From Fragum whitleyi (taxonomy: Eukaryota; Mollusca; Bivalvia; Cardiida; Cardiidae), in contig OX411547.1 in the NCBI GenBank assembly GCA_948146395.1, positions 62,439,610 to 62,503,609 on the forward strand: a DNA stretch of 64,000 nucleotides, in the 5' to 3' direction. The stretch's first letter is position 1. Each line of letters opens with the position of its first letter. Below, piece after piece: positions 45,013 to 56,106 of the stretch. Position numbers and translations under genes: made by a program. A model generated the notes under the pieces. It was not told the DNA's origin. It searched no databases and saw only the letters and a list, made by a program, of their open reading frames with translations.

Positions 45013-46174
45013 GGTAAAGTCAACAATTGCTTCGATTTGGGACAGAAAATTAAATGCCAAAAAAAGATGCATAATGGCTTAAAACAAGGAATGGTGGAAA
45101 TTTGTGCTTCCATGAAAAATGGATTGAAATGTACTCGATTATAATTCCACGCAAATTCAAGAAGTTTGAGATAAGAAATGAGACTGAGTCCTAAAGAATT
45201 CTTAGAGAAAGAGCAATAATTCACGACTTCCGAATGGAAATGGAAAATCTACGTGCTAGTTCTTTCGAAGAACACAATCGAAAATTGATCAGGAGATGGT
45301 TGTACTCATCCAATCATTGCTCTGGCCAAGTTTCTAAGTACCTCTTGGAATTATACCAAAAAAACAGGAAGAAACATCTCACAAATGATGGGAACATAAT
45401 GCCAAATCAGACGAGCAAACAAGGAAATTCTGAGCCTCAAAATCGACCACCGGTAAATTCCTAGCCATGACAGCTTATCTGTCTGCAAATCTATTATTAG
45501 GCTATTAATTTCAAGAGTCAGCCGAGATGGGATGCTTGACCTGGGTCAATTTGGTGTTATTGTTAGATTGGATAACAAGCCATAAAGCAATTGAGAAAGT
45601 CTGCTTATCAGTGAAGTAGAGTTATCATTGACAAAAACCTTGTAACTACATAATTCATAAGCTGGACTTAAACGGTTTGGTCGTCCTTAGATTATATATT
45701 TGATTTTTTCTGTGCTCTTGCTCAATAATTATATCAAACTTTTGATTCCAGAATATTCACTTGAACCCTCTGGCTGATAAAATAAAAACATGAATAACCC
45801 CTACATTTGACAAACATAATCAATGTTTAGGTTTAATAACATTTCAAAAAGCGAGACTATCATACGAAAAGCGACCGGAAGCAAATACCTTAATTTAAAA
45901 AAGAGGTTGTGTACAGCGCAGGATTAATAGAGCCTGTTTTAAAAACTAAACACTAAAATAGTATTGTTAGAATGGCTTTCTGAATCATTATGAAAAAATG
46001 AATAAAAAAAGTAATAGCTCATCCCTTTTCAGTCTGCATGGCCATAGCAGAGTTGATACTTTTTACACTTTCCAGGTGCTGTCTTTTTACCGAACAAGTT
46101 TAGAGAGATTTTTTAAGGGGAAAGGAAAGGAAAAAAAGGAAAACAAATAGAGGATATTGAATGAGTAGTCATAG
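45013..46174. other. Possible decayed ORF, then intergenic
   Basis: Without the SINE, 44640-45080 reads as lysine-rich sequence in one frame, and 45234-45464 is an open frame of 76 residues. I recognise neither. It may be the eroded ORF of a retroelement. Nothing is seen from 45470 to 46174. Confidence 0.3.
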
Positions 46175-46277
46175 AATACCGAATTTATCAAACGAGTCAT
46201 CTATAAACAGATAAAAACGAGGCTGCGCCGAGTTTTTATCTGTTTATAGATGACAACTTTAATAAATTCGGTATTTT
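46175..46277. repeat. Foldback palindrome
   Basis: AATACCGAATTTAT pairs with ATAAATTCGGTATT and TCTATAAACAGATAAAAAC with its inverse. The centre is GAGGCTGCGCCGAG. Arms ~48 bp with a few mismatches. Confidence 0.8.
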
Positions 46278-46301
46278 ATGAGCACAAATTTCATATTCTA
46301 T

Positions 46302-46562
46302 TTATAATATGACCCGAATATTTGCGAAAAATCGTCAAAATTCTTGAAATTCAACATTTCAATTTTTGCGCGAAACTTATAACGCTGTTTAAAACTGACG
46401 TCACAATCAACACATTATGACGTCATTTTCGAGGTTACAAATAGCGTTGCCATTCGTTTTTAGCTCATTTGCATAGTTATTCCACTGGTGTAATAACACC
46501 CATGTAATATCAAAAATATTCAATGGGGTTATTTCATTCCCGCATCTTAGGTCATATTATAA
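46302..46562. mobile_element. 261 bp TIR MITE
   Basis: The ends TTATAATATGACC (46302-46314) and GGTCATATTATAA (46550-46562) are perfect 13 bp inverted repeats. The interior is AT-rich without an ORF and contains two TGACGTCA-like motifs (46398, 46421). Confidence 0.7.
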
Positions 46563-46669
46563 GATCAACTATTTAACATTAACATGTTTATATAATTTGA
46601 TACGTGATCAGTTTCTATTCTAAGACACACATTTCTCAATGTTTTCCATATATTTTTAAACGTATTTCT

Positions 46670-47040
46670 AGCTCACCTGAGCACGGAGTACTCAAGGTGA
46701 GCTATTGTGATCGTACAATGTCCCGCGTCCGTCGTCAGTTGTCCGTTGTCCACAATTTCTTTAAACATCTTCTCCTCCTAAACCATTGGGCCAATCTTGA
46801 TGAAACTTGGCAGGGATTTTCCTTGGGTCAAGTTCTACCAAAGTTCTTCAAGTAAATGAAACCCACCTTTAACTTTTCCTTTACCCTTAACAAAATGGTC
46901 AAAATTATGAAAATCTTCAAAAATCTTCTTCTCTGAAACCAGAAGGCAGACAGCTTTCACATTTAAAATTTAGCATCATCTAGTAGACCTCTACCAACTG
47001 TATTCATATCAAGACCCTAGGATCTTATTTGGGCTCCCAG
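46670..47040 (+). mobile_element. HL-2 left end with core C, truncated
   Basis: AGCTCACCTGAGCACGGAG (46670), GGTGAGCTATTGTGATCG, a CCGTCGTCAGTTGTCCG stretch, CTTTAAACATCTTCTCCTCC, then one core C unit (ACCAGAAGGCAGACAGCTTT). It stops near 47040. Confidence 0.75.
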
Positions 47041-48026
47041 GGTGTCCACAGTTTGAGCAAAGCAAAATTCCCTGACTAAAATCAAATTTCCCTGACTTAT
47101 GTTTACCATATTTTGCATGTTTATTTATGAAAATGTTGGCTTCCTCCACCCCTACAGCCAACCCTTTCCACCCCATACTTTACTAACTGTAACTGTATTA
47201 CTATTTGTATGAATATTTTAGTCTTTTTTCTCTTTCTCCATACATACATAATGCATGTATTCTGAACTTAAAAAAGACTTATAAATTATAGACTTTAACA
47301 AAAAATAATGACCTTGAACTTAGATCTTTAATCAAGTGCTGTTTGTGACATTATGGGCGAGCTACGTTGTCAGCTGACAGCTCTTGTTTTGTTTTCTCGT
47401 GCACAGTTGCATGTAAAACGAAAATGTGTTATTGTATCATTATTTGTATCTACACACTTTCATGTTTTATTCAAGCGATTTGGGAATTGCCTCTAGACTC
47501 GAGCATGTGCACGGTGGGCACATTGGTGAACTGTTGACCCATTTTGTGAACAATACCTTCATGTGAACATGTTCATACAACGAAATTGCACAGAAAAACA
47601 TTTGAACAATAAAATTACAACAACAATCAAAATGCTAGACGCCAAAATTGAAAAAAAGGCATGATCATTAGACATGCTTGGAAGCGATACTTTGTCTCAG
47701 TAGGTTACTACAGGATTTCTTGAGTATTTGTGAACAACGGGTATCTTATATATCACTCTCAGTCGGATATACTTTCGTCCAAATCCCTGTCAGGAACGAA
47801 TATCAAAGCCCAACGAGACAATAATGCCGTTTTATGTCAAGTTTCAATAATGAATTGACATTGAAATGAGCACCACAGACAGCATTTTTGTTTTATCATA
47901 ACATAACAAGGAAAACAAATTTTTGACACTGTTAATTTCTTTTCCAAAATCTTTAAATTAGTCCCCGTAAGAATTGTTTACCATCTAGCCTTTACAATCT
48001 CAGTTTTGTTCAAGGCATTAAACCAA
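47041..48026. other. Intergenic with an HL-5-like right end
   Basis: 47353-47396 (GGGCGAGCTACGTTG, hairpin AGCTGTCAGCTGACAGCT region, CTTGTTTTG) is an isolated right end like that of HL-5. The rest shows no gene. Confidence 0.5.
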
Positions 48027-49351
48027 CAAGAGTTGTCCGCAGACAACGTAGCTCGCCCAAACAGCTGCTTGTCACAAACAGCGCTTGACCGAAGACCGAA
48101 GTTCAATGTTTAAGTCCATGGTCTAATATATATCTGTTTGAGTAGTAATTAAGAAATATAAACTTTTTTGTTTTTTAATGGCATGTATAAGGCTAGGGTA
48201 AAGTGAAAGCCTACAAGCAGATGAGGTTACCAATGGAATTTCTTTGTATCAAACATGAAGTTTTTCTTTAAAATTTTTCTAAGTCCACAAAAGGTCAAGA
48301 TCAAGGTCAAATTGTGTAGGACCTTGGTCTCTGTAGAAGCCTATCACCTGGTGAGTATGTGTATGAAGTAATAATGACCCTGAGTAAAGCATTTAGAAAA
48401 TATAAGCAAGGTTAAATTTTTGGTTAAAGTTTTTCAGTTTAAGTTTTTCCAAGTCCATAAATGGTCAAGGTCAAGGTCAAATTGTCAAGGCCCTTGGTTT
48501 CTGGTGAAAGCCTTTCATCTGGTGACTATGTATATGAAGTAATGATGTCCCTAGGTTAAAGCATTCAGAAAATATAAGCAAGGTTAAAGTTTTTGGTAAA
48601 AGAATTTCGGTTAAAGTATTTCTAAGCTCATAAGTGGTCAAGGTCAAATTATCAAGGACCTTGATCTCTAACAAAAGCCTATCACTTAATGAGTATGTAT
48701 GTGAAGTAATGATGTCCCTAGGTTAAAGCATTCAGAAAATATAAGCAAGGTAAAAGTTTTTGGTTTAAGTTTTCAGTTAAAGTTTTTCTAAGTCCACAAA
48801 TGGTAAAGGTCAAGATCAAATTGTGAAGGACCTTGGTCTCTGGTGAAAGCCTATCACCTGTTGAGTATATATATGAAGCTATGATGTCCCTAGGTTAGAG
48901 CATTTAAAAAATATATGCAAGGTTAAAGTTTTTGGTTAAAGTTTTTTGGTTAAAGTTTTTTCTAAGTCCACAAAGGGTCAAGGTTAAATTGTCAAGGACC
49001 TTTGTCTATGGTGAAAGTCTATCACCTAATGAGTGTGCATATGAAGTAATGATGTCTCTAGATTAAAGCTTACAGAAAATATAAGCAAGGTTAAAGTTTT
49101 TTTGGTTAAAGTTTTTGGTTAAAGTTTTTTTGAAAGGGTCAAGGTCACAGTCTAAAGGTCATTTCGACATGGATGTTGGTCTCAAATGAAAGTATATGCC
49201 CTAATGAGTGTTTCTGTAAAAAATAAAGCCTCTAGAATAAATATTGATAGAAATAAAAAACATTAACCTAATGCGGATGCCGACACCGACGCTGACATCC
49301 GAGGGTTTGACAATAGCTCTTCCGAGACTTTCGTCCCGGGCGAGCTAAAAA
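48027..49351 (-). mobile_element. HL-5 element with ~170 bp core
   Basis: Opens AACAAGAGTTGTCCGCAGAC and AACGTAGCTCGCCC (inverted right end, 48028-48060) and closes CCCGGGCGAGCTAAAAAG (49336-49352). About six core units carry ATAAGCAAGGTTAAAGTTTT, near 48400, 48573, 48741, 48911 and 49081, so ~170 bp. Confidence 0.8.
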
Positions 49352-49587
49352 GTGATTTTTTTTCTGTATATTCATCAATTTAACATAAAAAAGATGACAC
49401 GTTTTCAATGTGGTTAAATATATTTTAGATACGGCTTGGATTTTTAGGATAATGTGTCACAAATAGGATTTTTTCCCCTATCAAGGGAATGATTTGACAT
49501 ATTTTTTCCTCTCATTAGAAAAAAATGAAACCAATCATGCAAAAAGGGAACATATGAGATTTTCTTCGCCAAGAGGTCCCATGAAAA

Positions 49588-50245
49588 ACAAGAGCTGTCG
49601 GAGGACAGCAAAGCTCGACTATTCCATGTGCTGGATAGTAACAGCAAATCAATATTGACATTGGAAAAATCCATTAAATGATTGTCAAGAGAAAGAATAT
49701 TTGTCTAGATGCTAATATCATGGTCACAGAAACTTGTGCAAAGTTTCAAAGCAAAAGCTTAAGTAGAAATAGAATCATAACTGATATACAACATTTGCAT
49801 GTAAAAGCTTGACCAGGAATTTTTAAGTACGAAAAAGGGTTAGAATTCCATAAAATTCAATATCAAAGTAATGAATCTTTGTCTAAAGGAATATCAGAGA
49901 TATGAATCTTTTCAAGAGGATGATATTATGGTCACAGAAGCATGTGCAAAGTTTTCAAGTTATAGCTTAAGTAGAAAAAGAGATATAACTGGTATACAAC
50001 ATTTGCACGTAAAAACTTAACCAGGATATTTTAAGTCCGAAAAGGGTTAAAGATCCATAAAATCTAATACCAAAGTAATGAATCTTTGTCTAGAGGCTAA
50101 TAACATGGTCACAGAAGCATGTGCAAAGTTTCAAAGCAATAGATTAAATAGAAATAGAGATAAAACTGATATACAACATTTGAACGTAAAAACTTAAATA
50201 GTAATTTCTAAGTCTGAAAAGGGTTAAAATTCCACAAAATTCAAT
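49588..50245 (-). mobile_element. Truncated HL-type element, CTCGACTA end
   Basis: AACAAGAGCTGTCGGAGGAC, AGCAAAGCTCGACTATTCC is an inverted right end with a hairpin. Three ~180 bp units follow (GGTCACAGAA at 49721, 49930 and 50106; TATACAACATTTG). No left end is found. Confidence 0.7.
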
Positions 50246-51289
50246 ATCAAATAATCGAACCAAAGATGGTAATGATGATGGTGATTATTCTTTTCAATGA
50301 TTTGAAATAGAGATAATGATTAAATAGAAAGCAGGCTTTGTAGGCTAATATCAGACAGCATTTCTATGACTGATTCTTGCATGCTCATATTTTCCAACTA
50401 AATAGAAAATAATTGTTTTGAACCATTTAGTATAAATTGTGCTAAAATTGTTTAAATTGAATTGTCTTTCCGAAATGATAACATATTAAATTCACTCCAG
50501 GTAAGTGTTTTGAAATGGCATATACACGAAGTTACGGATTAGAAGTTGGTTTTAGTTTGCTTCAATACTTAAAATTGAATATAAACGTATTAATCAACCT
50601 GAGCGAGGAATCAAAAAGTCCAGAATGATGTTGGGATACTATTATGGAACAATGAAATATTGGCTGGCCCCTCTGACTGTCCATTGACCCTGGGAAAATA
50701 AACAAATGTGGAAGTGCTGCCAGTGCCATCATTAATTAGATGTTATCAATCAGTTACATGCTGGGCAGCTTGGTATTTTAACGGTACACCTTTAGTGGTG
50801 AGTTTTAGGGGATTAACCCAAGATCGGGGCATTTTGGTAGGACTGAAATGGATATTAAGGTACAGAGAAGACATTCAAAGAAGTAATGAAGGTGCGAATC
50901 CATTCTTTTAAAAGGAAAATCTTTCGAATAGAGCAAACAGCATGAGGGGCTATAGTGACCAACGACCCCAGCCAACAGAAATAACCCCCAAAATAAAGAC
51001 TCAAAAATTTCCGTAGAAGATCTACTACATCAACTTCTGGAGCATTTCAACTCGGGTTCAAAGGGTCCAAGAAGGAATAACCAAAAGAAGAAAAACAGAG
51101 GAAGCTTCAAAAATGAAGGAAACGATAATCGACGTTGGAATAATTGTTCAAAAAATAGTATAGAAATGGAAATTGGCTGTGATTAGTCGTCTTCTTCTCT
51201 GAAGGCCGATCACAACTTTTACGGCCACAAATAAAAGACCATAACGAAACAAATTATCATTGGAAACAAATTCAAATTTATATTTTACA
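50246..51289. other. Intergenic, no gene supported
   Basis: An open frame at 50708-50911 has no known match. 51000-51180 is lysine/asparagine-rich in one frame and could be the eroded upstream part of the Penelope ORF that starts at 51290. I cannot prove it. Confidence 0.35.
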
Positions 51290-51960
51290 AAAATATCTAA
51301 TTTTTCTGATAGTAAATTAATGAATGATGAAAAAATTTAATATTGATCGGTCTTAAATTTACCCCAACGCCATTCAGAAACAATGTGAACTTGAAAATGA
51401 TTAAGATGGTTTTCCTAGAAAACTTAAATAACAAGAATTCTTTTTTGGTGACGCAAATGAAGACTTCAGCCTTGTTAGGATTAAATCCTTTATTAACCCT
51501 CCCCCAGGGAGAAACAAAAACCTTGATGAATATATTTCTACAACAAAATCTTTACGTTCTAATGTACTAATTCATGGTAATAAAACAAAACATAATATTT
51601 CACTTAATCATCTTATATCAACCTAATCTCTTACAGATGATTCATCTTTTATCATAAAAGAAGCAGACAAAGGAGCCGGAATAGTCATTGTGAATAAAAT
51701 ATATTACAAAAAGGAGGTTAATGAAATGCTTTCAGATGGAACCTATTATAAATCTATACCCCATGCAGATTCAGCACTAATTTTGAATTAAACAATATAT
51801 TTGTTAGAAAGTAACGAAAAAATTACGAAACGGGCGAATGATTTTTTATTGAAATTGGAATACAAAACTTGCTTTTTATGGACTTCCGAAAATTCACAAA
51901 TGTTTATTTATCCAAAATTTATGTGAAACTTCTAATTTGAAAAGTTGTAGATTTTAACAT
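51290..51960 (+). pseudogene. Penelope-like RT, N-terminal part, decayed
   Basis: Reads across several frames with stops: LIGLKFTPTPFRNNVN (51343), then FIIKEADKGAGIVIVNKI (about 51650) and LSDGTYYKSI, ITKRANDFLL, LEYKT, then a frame-shifted version of the FYGLPKIHK block near 51880. The segments GLKFTPTP, EADKG-IVI and YGLPKIHK occur in this order in Penelope-like RTs upstream of the domain preserved at 7285. At least one stop (51789-51791) and several frameshifts are present. Confidence 0.75.
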
Positions 51961-52153
51961 GAAACTGAACAGTAAGACAGCTGCCATTAAGTTCACATTT
52001 ATTACTGTTCAAAAAAAGACCCGAAATTCTCAATATTCCCTTTTAATAAATTTAAGATAAATGATATTTCCATTAAATCTGATTAACAAAAGAAAAGTAC
52101 TTTATAAATATATTTTGTCCTAAACTGAATGCTACATGACAATGTTTCATTCT

Positions 52154-52326
52154 TTCCGACTATTTGTCTCTCACCAAAGGGTTGATACTCGTAGACCTAT
52201 GTGAGATAGCAGCTGGAAGCTAGGAATGGATGTGGTGGTTGTACTGGATAGAGAAATACCAGGTGCTCCAGCCGGCGCGATATAACTCAAAAAAATGTTG
52301 GAAGCGGCGTTTAACTCCAATCAATC
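52154..52326 (+). mobile_element. tRNA-derived SINE fused to a hammerhead segment, copy 1
   Basis: The SINE body starts TTCCGACTATTTGTCTCTCA, continues through ATAGCAGCTGGAAGCTAGG, and ends AAGCGGCGTTTAACTCC with ATCAATC. It runs directly into Penelope-type hammerhead sequence at 52327. Confidence 0.85.
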
Positions 52327-52394
52327 ATTTTGACGTTGTGACGTTACGTTTTATTGGTATCATTTAATTTTTAACGTCGCCCTGATAAGCAGTT
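52327..52394 (+). ncRNA. Broken hammerhead (5' half), G8 to A
   Basis: TTAACGTCGC (52371) and core CTGATAA (52382-52388) are present; the sequence then breaks in stem II at AGCAG (52394). The core has A instead of G at position 8, the same change as in 53407-53450. Confidence 0.75.
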
Positions 52395-52404
52395 ATTTGT
52401 ATTT

Positions 52405-52496
52405 GTTAATAATATTCGGAAATTTAGATGGGACAAACTTGGGATAAATTAAGAAATATGGTTACTATACACAAACAACATATAAGGGACCCATCA
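52405..52496 (+). pseudogene. Penelope GIY-YIG endonuclease fragment
   Basis: LRNMVTIHKQHIRDPSN (52447-52497) matches LRKRVTVHKQQIRNES in the intact copy at about 8421-8470. The preceding bases (GATGGGACAAACTTGGGAT) match the YIGETGD coding block with a frameshift. The LINE fragment begins immediately after. Confidence 0.7.
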
Positions 52497-53176
52497 AATT
52501 ATTGTCTGTTCGGCAGGACCTCGGCGATTGGTTACCTGGTTACAGGTCAAACCGTCGCCAAGAGCTGATTTTGACTCGGTTACGCATTGGTCATACACAC
52601 TTAACGCACTCCTACCTTTTAAAAGGAGAAGAGTTGCTAATGTGCATTCCATTTAACGCTCCATTACATATCAAACATATTTTTATAGAATGTATTGATT
52701 TTTCTTTTATCAGGGACAACTATTTTAAAGTTGATAGTATGGGGCAGCTGTTTGACCGTATCAAACTAGAACTTATTTTTGACTTTTAAAAGGCAATTCA
52801 TTTATATAGTAAAATCTGATTTTTAGTTTCTATAAATTGTTTTTTCTAATGAAGTTTTAAATAAGTTATATTAAATTTTACCGTTTTCAAAAGCTTTTTT
52901 GGCTATTATTTCTTTTACATTTGAAAATTTAGTTTTGATTTTTATATGTATACATTGAGATTATTTTAAAATGTTGTTCTCTTAAATTTCAACAATGAAT
53001 GCTCACTTTTGTGAATTTTCCGATCGGGTGGACTTGCACATTGGCCGTTCTCCTGATCTGAGGGGAGTCCATGTGCTTTCGAGCACACGTCGGATAATTC
53101 TAGTTTAACACAGCAGTGTTTGCGCCCAACATGACCTTAGTTGTCGACGGGCCATAAAACAACATTCATTCATTCG
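52497..53176 (+). pseudogene. LINE ORF2 3' end, second copy
   Basis: FGRTSAI-type entry then the frame SVRQDLGDWLPGYRSNRR, TRLRIGHTHLTHSYLLKG, CIPFNAPLHIKHIFIECI. The second Cys of the C-x2-C in the 4690 copy is Phe here. It stops early at 52788 (TAA). The shared 3' UTR follows to the CATTCATTCATTCG terminus at 53176. It is 5'-truncated inside the tail domain, so it is a classic dead-on-arrival copy. Confidence 0.85.
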
Positions 53177-53183
53177 TTTGTAG

Positions 53184-53355
53184 ATCTCACCAATGGGTTG
53201 ATACTTGAAGACCTATGTGATATAGCAGCTGGAGGCTAGGAATGGATGTGGTGGTTGTACTGGTAAGAATATACCAGGAAAACATTGTTAGGTGCTCCAG
53301 CCGCCGCGATATAACTTAAAAAAATGTTGAAAGTGGCGTTAAACTACAATCAATC
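53184..53355 (+). mobile_element. tRNA-derived SINE fused to a hammerhead segment, copy 2
   Basis: Begins GATCTCACCAATGGGTTG, body TATAGCAGCTGGAGGCTAGG, 3' region CCAGCCGCCGCGATATAAC, tail AGTGGCGTTAAACTAC with ATCAATC. The junction to the hammerhead segment is the same as in copy 1. Confidence 0.85.
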
Positions 53356-53406
53356 GTTTTGACGGTGACGTTGTGACGTTACGATTCATCGGTGTCATAA
53401 AACTTT

Positions 53407-53450
53407 AAACGTCGCCCTGATAAGCAGCAGCGAAACAGGTTGGCACGTTA
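53407..53450 (+). ncRNA. Hammerhead ribozyme, core mutated (G8 to A)
   Basis: Stem I AACGTCGCC against GGCACGTT, core CTGATAA (53417-53423) where CTGATGA is required, stem II GC-AGCA-GC, GAA (53432-53434), stem III ACAGGT instead of ACCGGT. The 2'-OH of G8 is the accepted general acid of hammerhead cleavage, so this copy is probably dead. Confidence 0.8.
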
Positions 53451-53454
53451 AACA

Positions 53455-54400
53455 TGAGGCCCAAGAGGGCCTTATCAGTCCACTGGCTTTAACATCTTTA
53501 GACTATCATCAAATGAAGCTTTCTTTGAATGAAAACAACACTTTGAAATCTCTTTTGACCTGTTTTATAATAATTAAATGGGTATGGCCCACATTGCACC
53601 AAAATCCTCAAGTTTCATTGAAATCGTCCCATCAGTTCATCAGGGGTTGTAGTTCAAAGATTTCTGGCTAAAAATAAGCCACACCCTGCCATTCCAATAT
53701 TGATAGGCTAATCAATATTTCACAAACAATTTTTGAAAAGGGTCACGGAAGGAACATTCTGGTTAAGTTTCATTGAAATCAGCCCAGTGGTTCAGGAGGA
53801 GATGTCGTTCAAAGATTTTGGGCTCAAAATAAGTGCCACCCTGCCACTGCCCGTATTTCAGGGGGAATCAAAATTTCTTGAACAACTTTAGAAGAGCGTC
53901 AGCCAAGACATTCTGGTAAAGTTTCATTGAAATCAGCCCAATGGTTGAGGAGAAGAAGTTGTTCAATGATTTCGGGCTCAAACAAAGCCCCTCAAACAAA
54001 GCCCCGCCCTGCCACGTCCATATTTGGGACTCAACAATAATTTCTTGACCAACTTAAGAAGAATCTGGTAAAGTTTCATTGAAATCCGCCCAATGGTTCA
54101 GGAGAAGATGTCGTTCAAAGATTTCGGGCTCAAAAAAGGCCACGCCCATATTTGGGGTGGCCAATGCAAATTTCAGGAGCAATTTTTGAAAAGGGTCACC
54201 CCAGATGCATTCAGGTAAAGTTTGGATGAAATCGGCCCAGTGGTTTAGGAGGAGATGTCGTTCAAAAAAAGCCCCGCCCTGCCATAGTCTATTGGGGGTC
54301 AATAAAAATGTCTTGAACAATTTAAGTTAGGAGTCACTCAAAGATAATCCATGCCAAGTTTCATTGAAATTGGACAAATTGTTTCAGATTTACTCAGGAC
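53455..54400 (-). mobile_element. HL-1 element with core A units, eroded
   Basis: ATGAGGCCCAAGAGGGCC, AGTCCACTGGC is an inverted HL-1 right end. Core A units in reverse lie near 53620, 53755, 53935, 54085 and 54235 (GAAATCAGCCCAGTGGTTCA, GATTTCGGGCTCAAA). There is no clear left end. Confidence 0.75.
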
Positions 54401-54585
54401 CACGACAGAAATAGTTTTTTTTTCGTGTTGTCCTCGGTTTGGGTCATAAAGAGGGTAGTATCACTGAGATGCTTGGGTTTTTTAAGATTGTTACTTAATT
54501 GTGTCATTTAAATTGAAATTGCATTTTATTATCCTTTTATTGTTCTACTCTATTGTTATATGTACCTTAGTACCGAAATCTATTT

Positions 54586-54593
54586 ATCTATCC

Positions 54594-54655
<62 letters not shown>

Positions 54656-54680
54656 TTATCTATATCTATCTATCTATCAA
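54586..54680. repeat. (TATC)n microsatellite
   Basis: About 20 near-perfect ATCT repeats. The frame through it translates to SIYL repeats and is not a gene. Confidence 0.95.
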
Positions 54681-54748
54681 GTAACCCAGAAAGATAGATT
54701 AATCACTGATAATAATGAAAAATTAAACCTATGGGCCAGCTTACATAG

Positions 54749-54891
54749 AGAATAATAGGTTAGTGTCTTAGATGGATCAAGTTTATCGGGCGAGGCGTAG
54801 GAATTTATTAGGTGAGCCGCAGGCGAACCTAATAAATTCCTACGCCTCGCCCGATAAACTTGATCCATCTAAGACGCTAACCTATTATTCT
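54749..54891. repeat. Near-perfect 143 bp palindrome
   Basis: AGAATAATAGGTTAGTGTCT at the left is inverted at the right end with one mismatch (GTGTC against GACGC). The arms run ~65 bp to a GTGAGCCGCAGGCGAAC centre. No ORF is contained. Confidence 0.9.
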
Positions 54892-55562
54892 ATTTATCCT
54901 GTTACCATAAGTTACAATTAAGTATCGAAAAATAAATGTGTGCGAAAAAATTTCGCGCCGACGCATATGGGCGGGGTTTGTTTGGATGAGACATCTTAGT
55001 CCGCTCAATGTCTACAAAATAGTTCCCATTCTCTGCAAACATTTTGAATTGCAGAATTAAATTTTTGAATTTCAGTTTGTCTTAAATAACATAAAAGACC
55101 AATTTTTACTGTTTCGAAACTTTTCTTTAAGTCAAATCTTTATATGTTTGGCTTCGCTTCGGAAATACACATTTGTGTAAAAAAACGTGTATGTCCGCAA
55201 CAAGACGAGTGAGACACTGGTCTAGATTTCGTTGTTTCGTGTGGAATATTGACTTTCTTAAACCATGGATTTATTTCGTTCTTAAACATGAACATCGGAT
55301 TGATATAATAGATTTTCATATTTGAAATATAAGGGCAGTACAGAGGAAAATATGGGAGTAAATAAAGAAAGGCGAGTGATCCACTGTTCAACACGTTTAT
55401 AATTATAACAAATAAGGTGAGTACAACACACGGCAACAATTCTCGCCTAATCATTTTTCCTGTCATATCTTTGCCATGAGACCGCAATAAAATACAACGT
55501 TTGTAATCAATTTATAACAAAATTTTAAATGACTAATAATATTCTGATCTTTAACTTTTCAG
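54892..55562. other. Intergenic, no gene seen
   Basis: An open minus-strand frame of 115 residues (55140-55487) has hydrophobic and Cys residues but no family I recognise and no codon evidence. Confidence 0.35.
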
Positions 55563-55737
55563 TTAAGGTAGTGGACCCGTAAAAGTTTTGCAACATCTCA
55601 TAAGCAATGAACTTCAAAAGTGTAAACAGAGGTTTCATAATCATTTTCATAAGGAAACCTCGGATAACATTGTGAAAGAATATGTGGTCCGAAATGTTGC
55701 GGGACTATTACGGGTCCACTACCTTAAGCCTGTCAAA
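55563..55737. mobile_element. TTAA-MITE copy 3, most complete
   Basis: TTAA at both ends (55563-55566, 55734-55737). TIRs are GGTAGTGGACCCGTAAAAG and its inverse CTATTACGGGTCCACTACC. An inner inverted pair is GAGGTTTC/GAAACCTC. Confidence 0.9.
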
Positions 55738-56106
55738 GCAAGATTTTGTAGTTTCGGTCATGTGTCTGAAATTAGAAATATTGATTTGTTTTCTATTTAC
55801 CTAAAAGTTATCCTTACCCTGCTGAATTTCAACCAATGGTCAATTTATTAAGATATTTTAACCAGCCTGGCCCATTGTTTATCAACAATGATTTAGCAGA
55901 AAGAGGCATTGTAGATTAAGATTTAGAATATATACTAAAGCTAGCCTGTACATTCATTCTAAATCAGTTGTTCTACATCTTAAGACATGATTAATAAGGG
56001 CCAATTTTGTTAATGATTACATGTATTTGAAATGGAAATTCCGGCACAGCATGAAATGGTTATTTCTTTAATCTAAGATATATTACATTTTAATTCAATT
56101 TTTTTT
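55738..56106. other. Intergenic, no gene seen
   Basis: AT-rich; no features. Confidence 0.4.

Noticed and set aside
50708..50911. 67-residue open frame before the Penelope relic
   Set aside because: It could be an upstream part of the element, but I recognise no motif and cannot support it.
54501..54755. 84-residue open frame
   Set aside because: It is the translation of the (TATC)n microsatellite.
55140..55487. 115-residue minus-strand open frame
   Set aside because: No start context, no family resemblance and no repeat copy; the composition is that of random AT-rich DNA.
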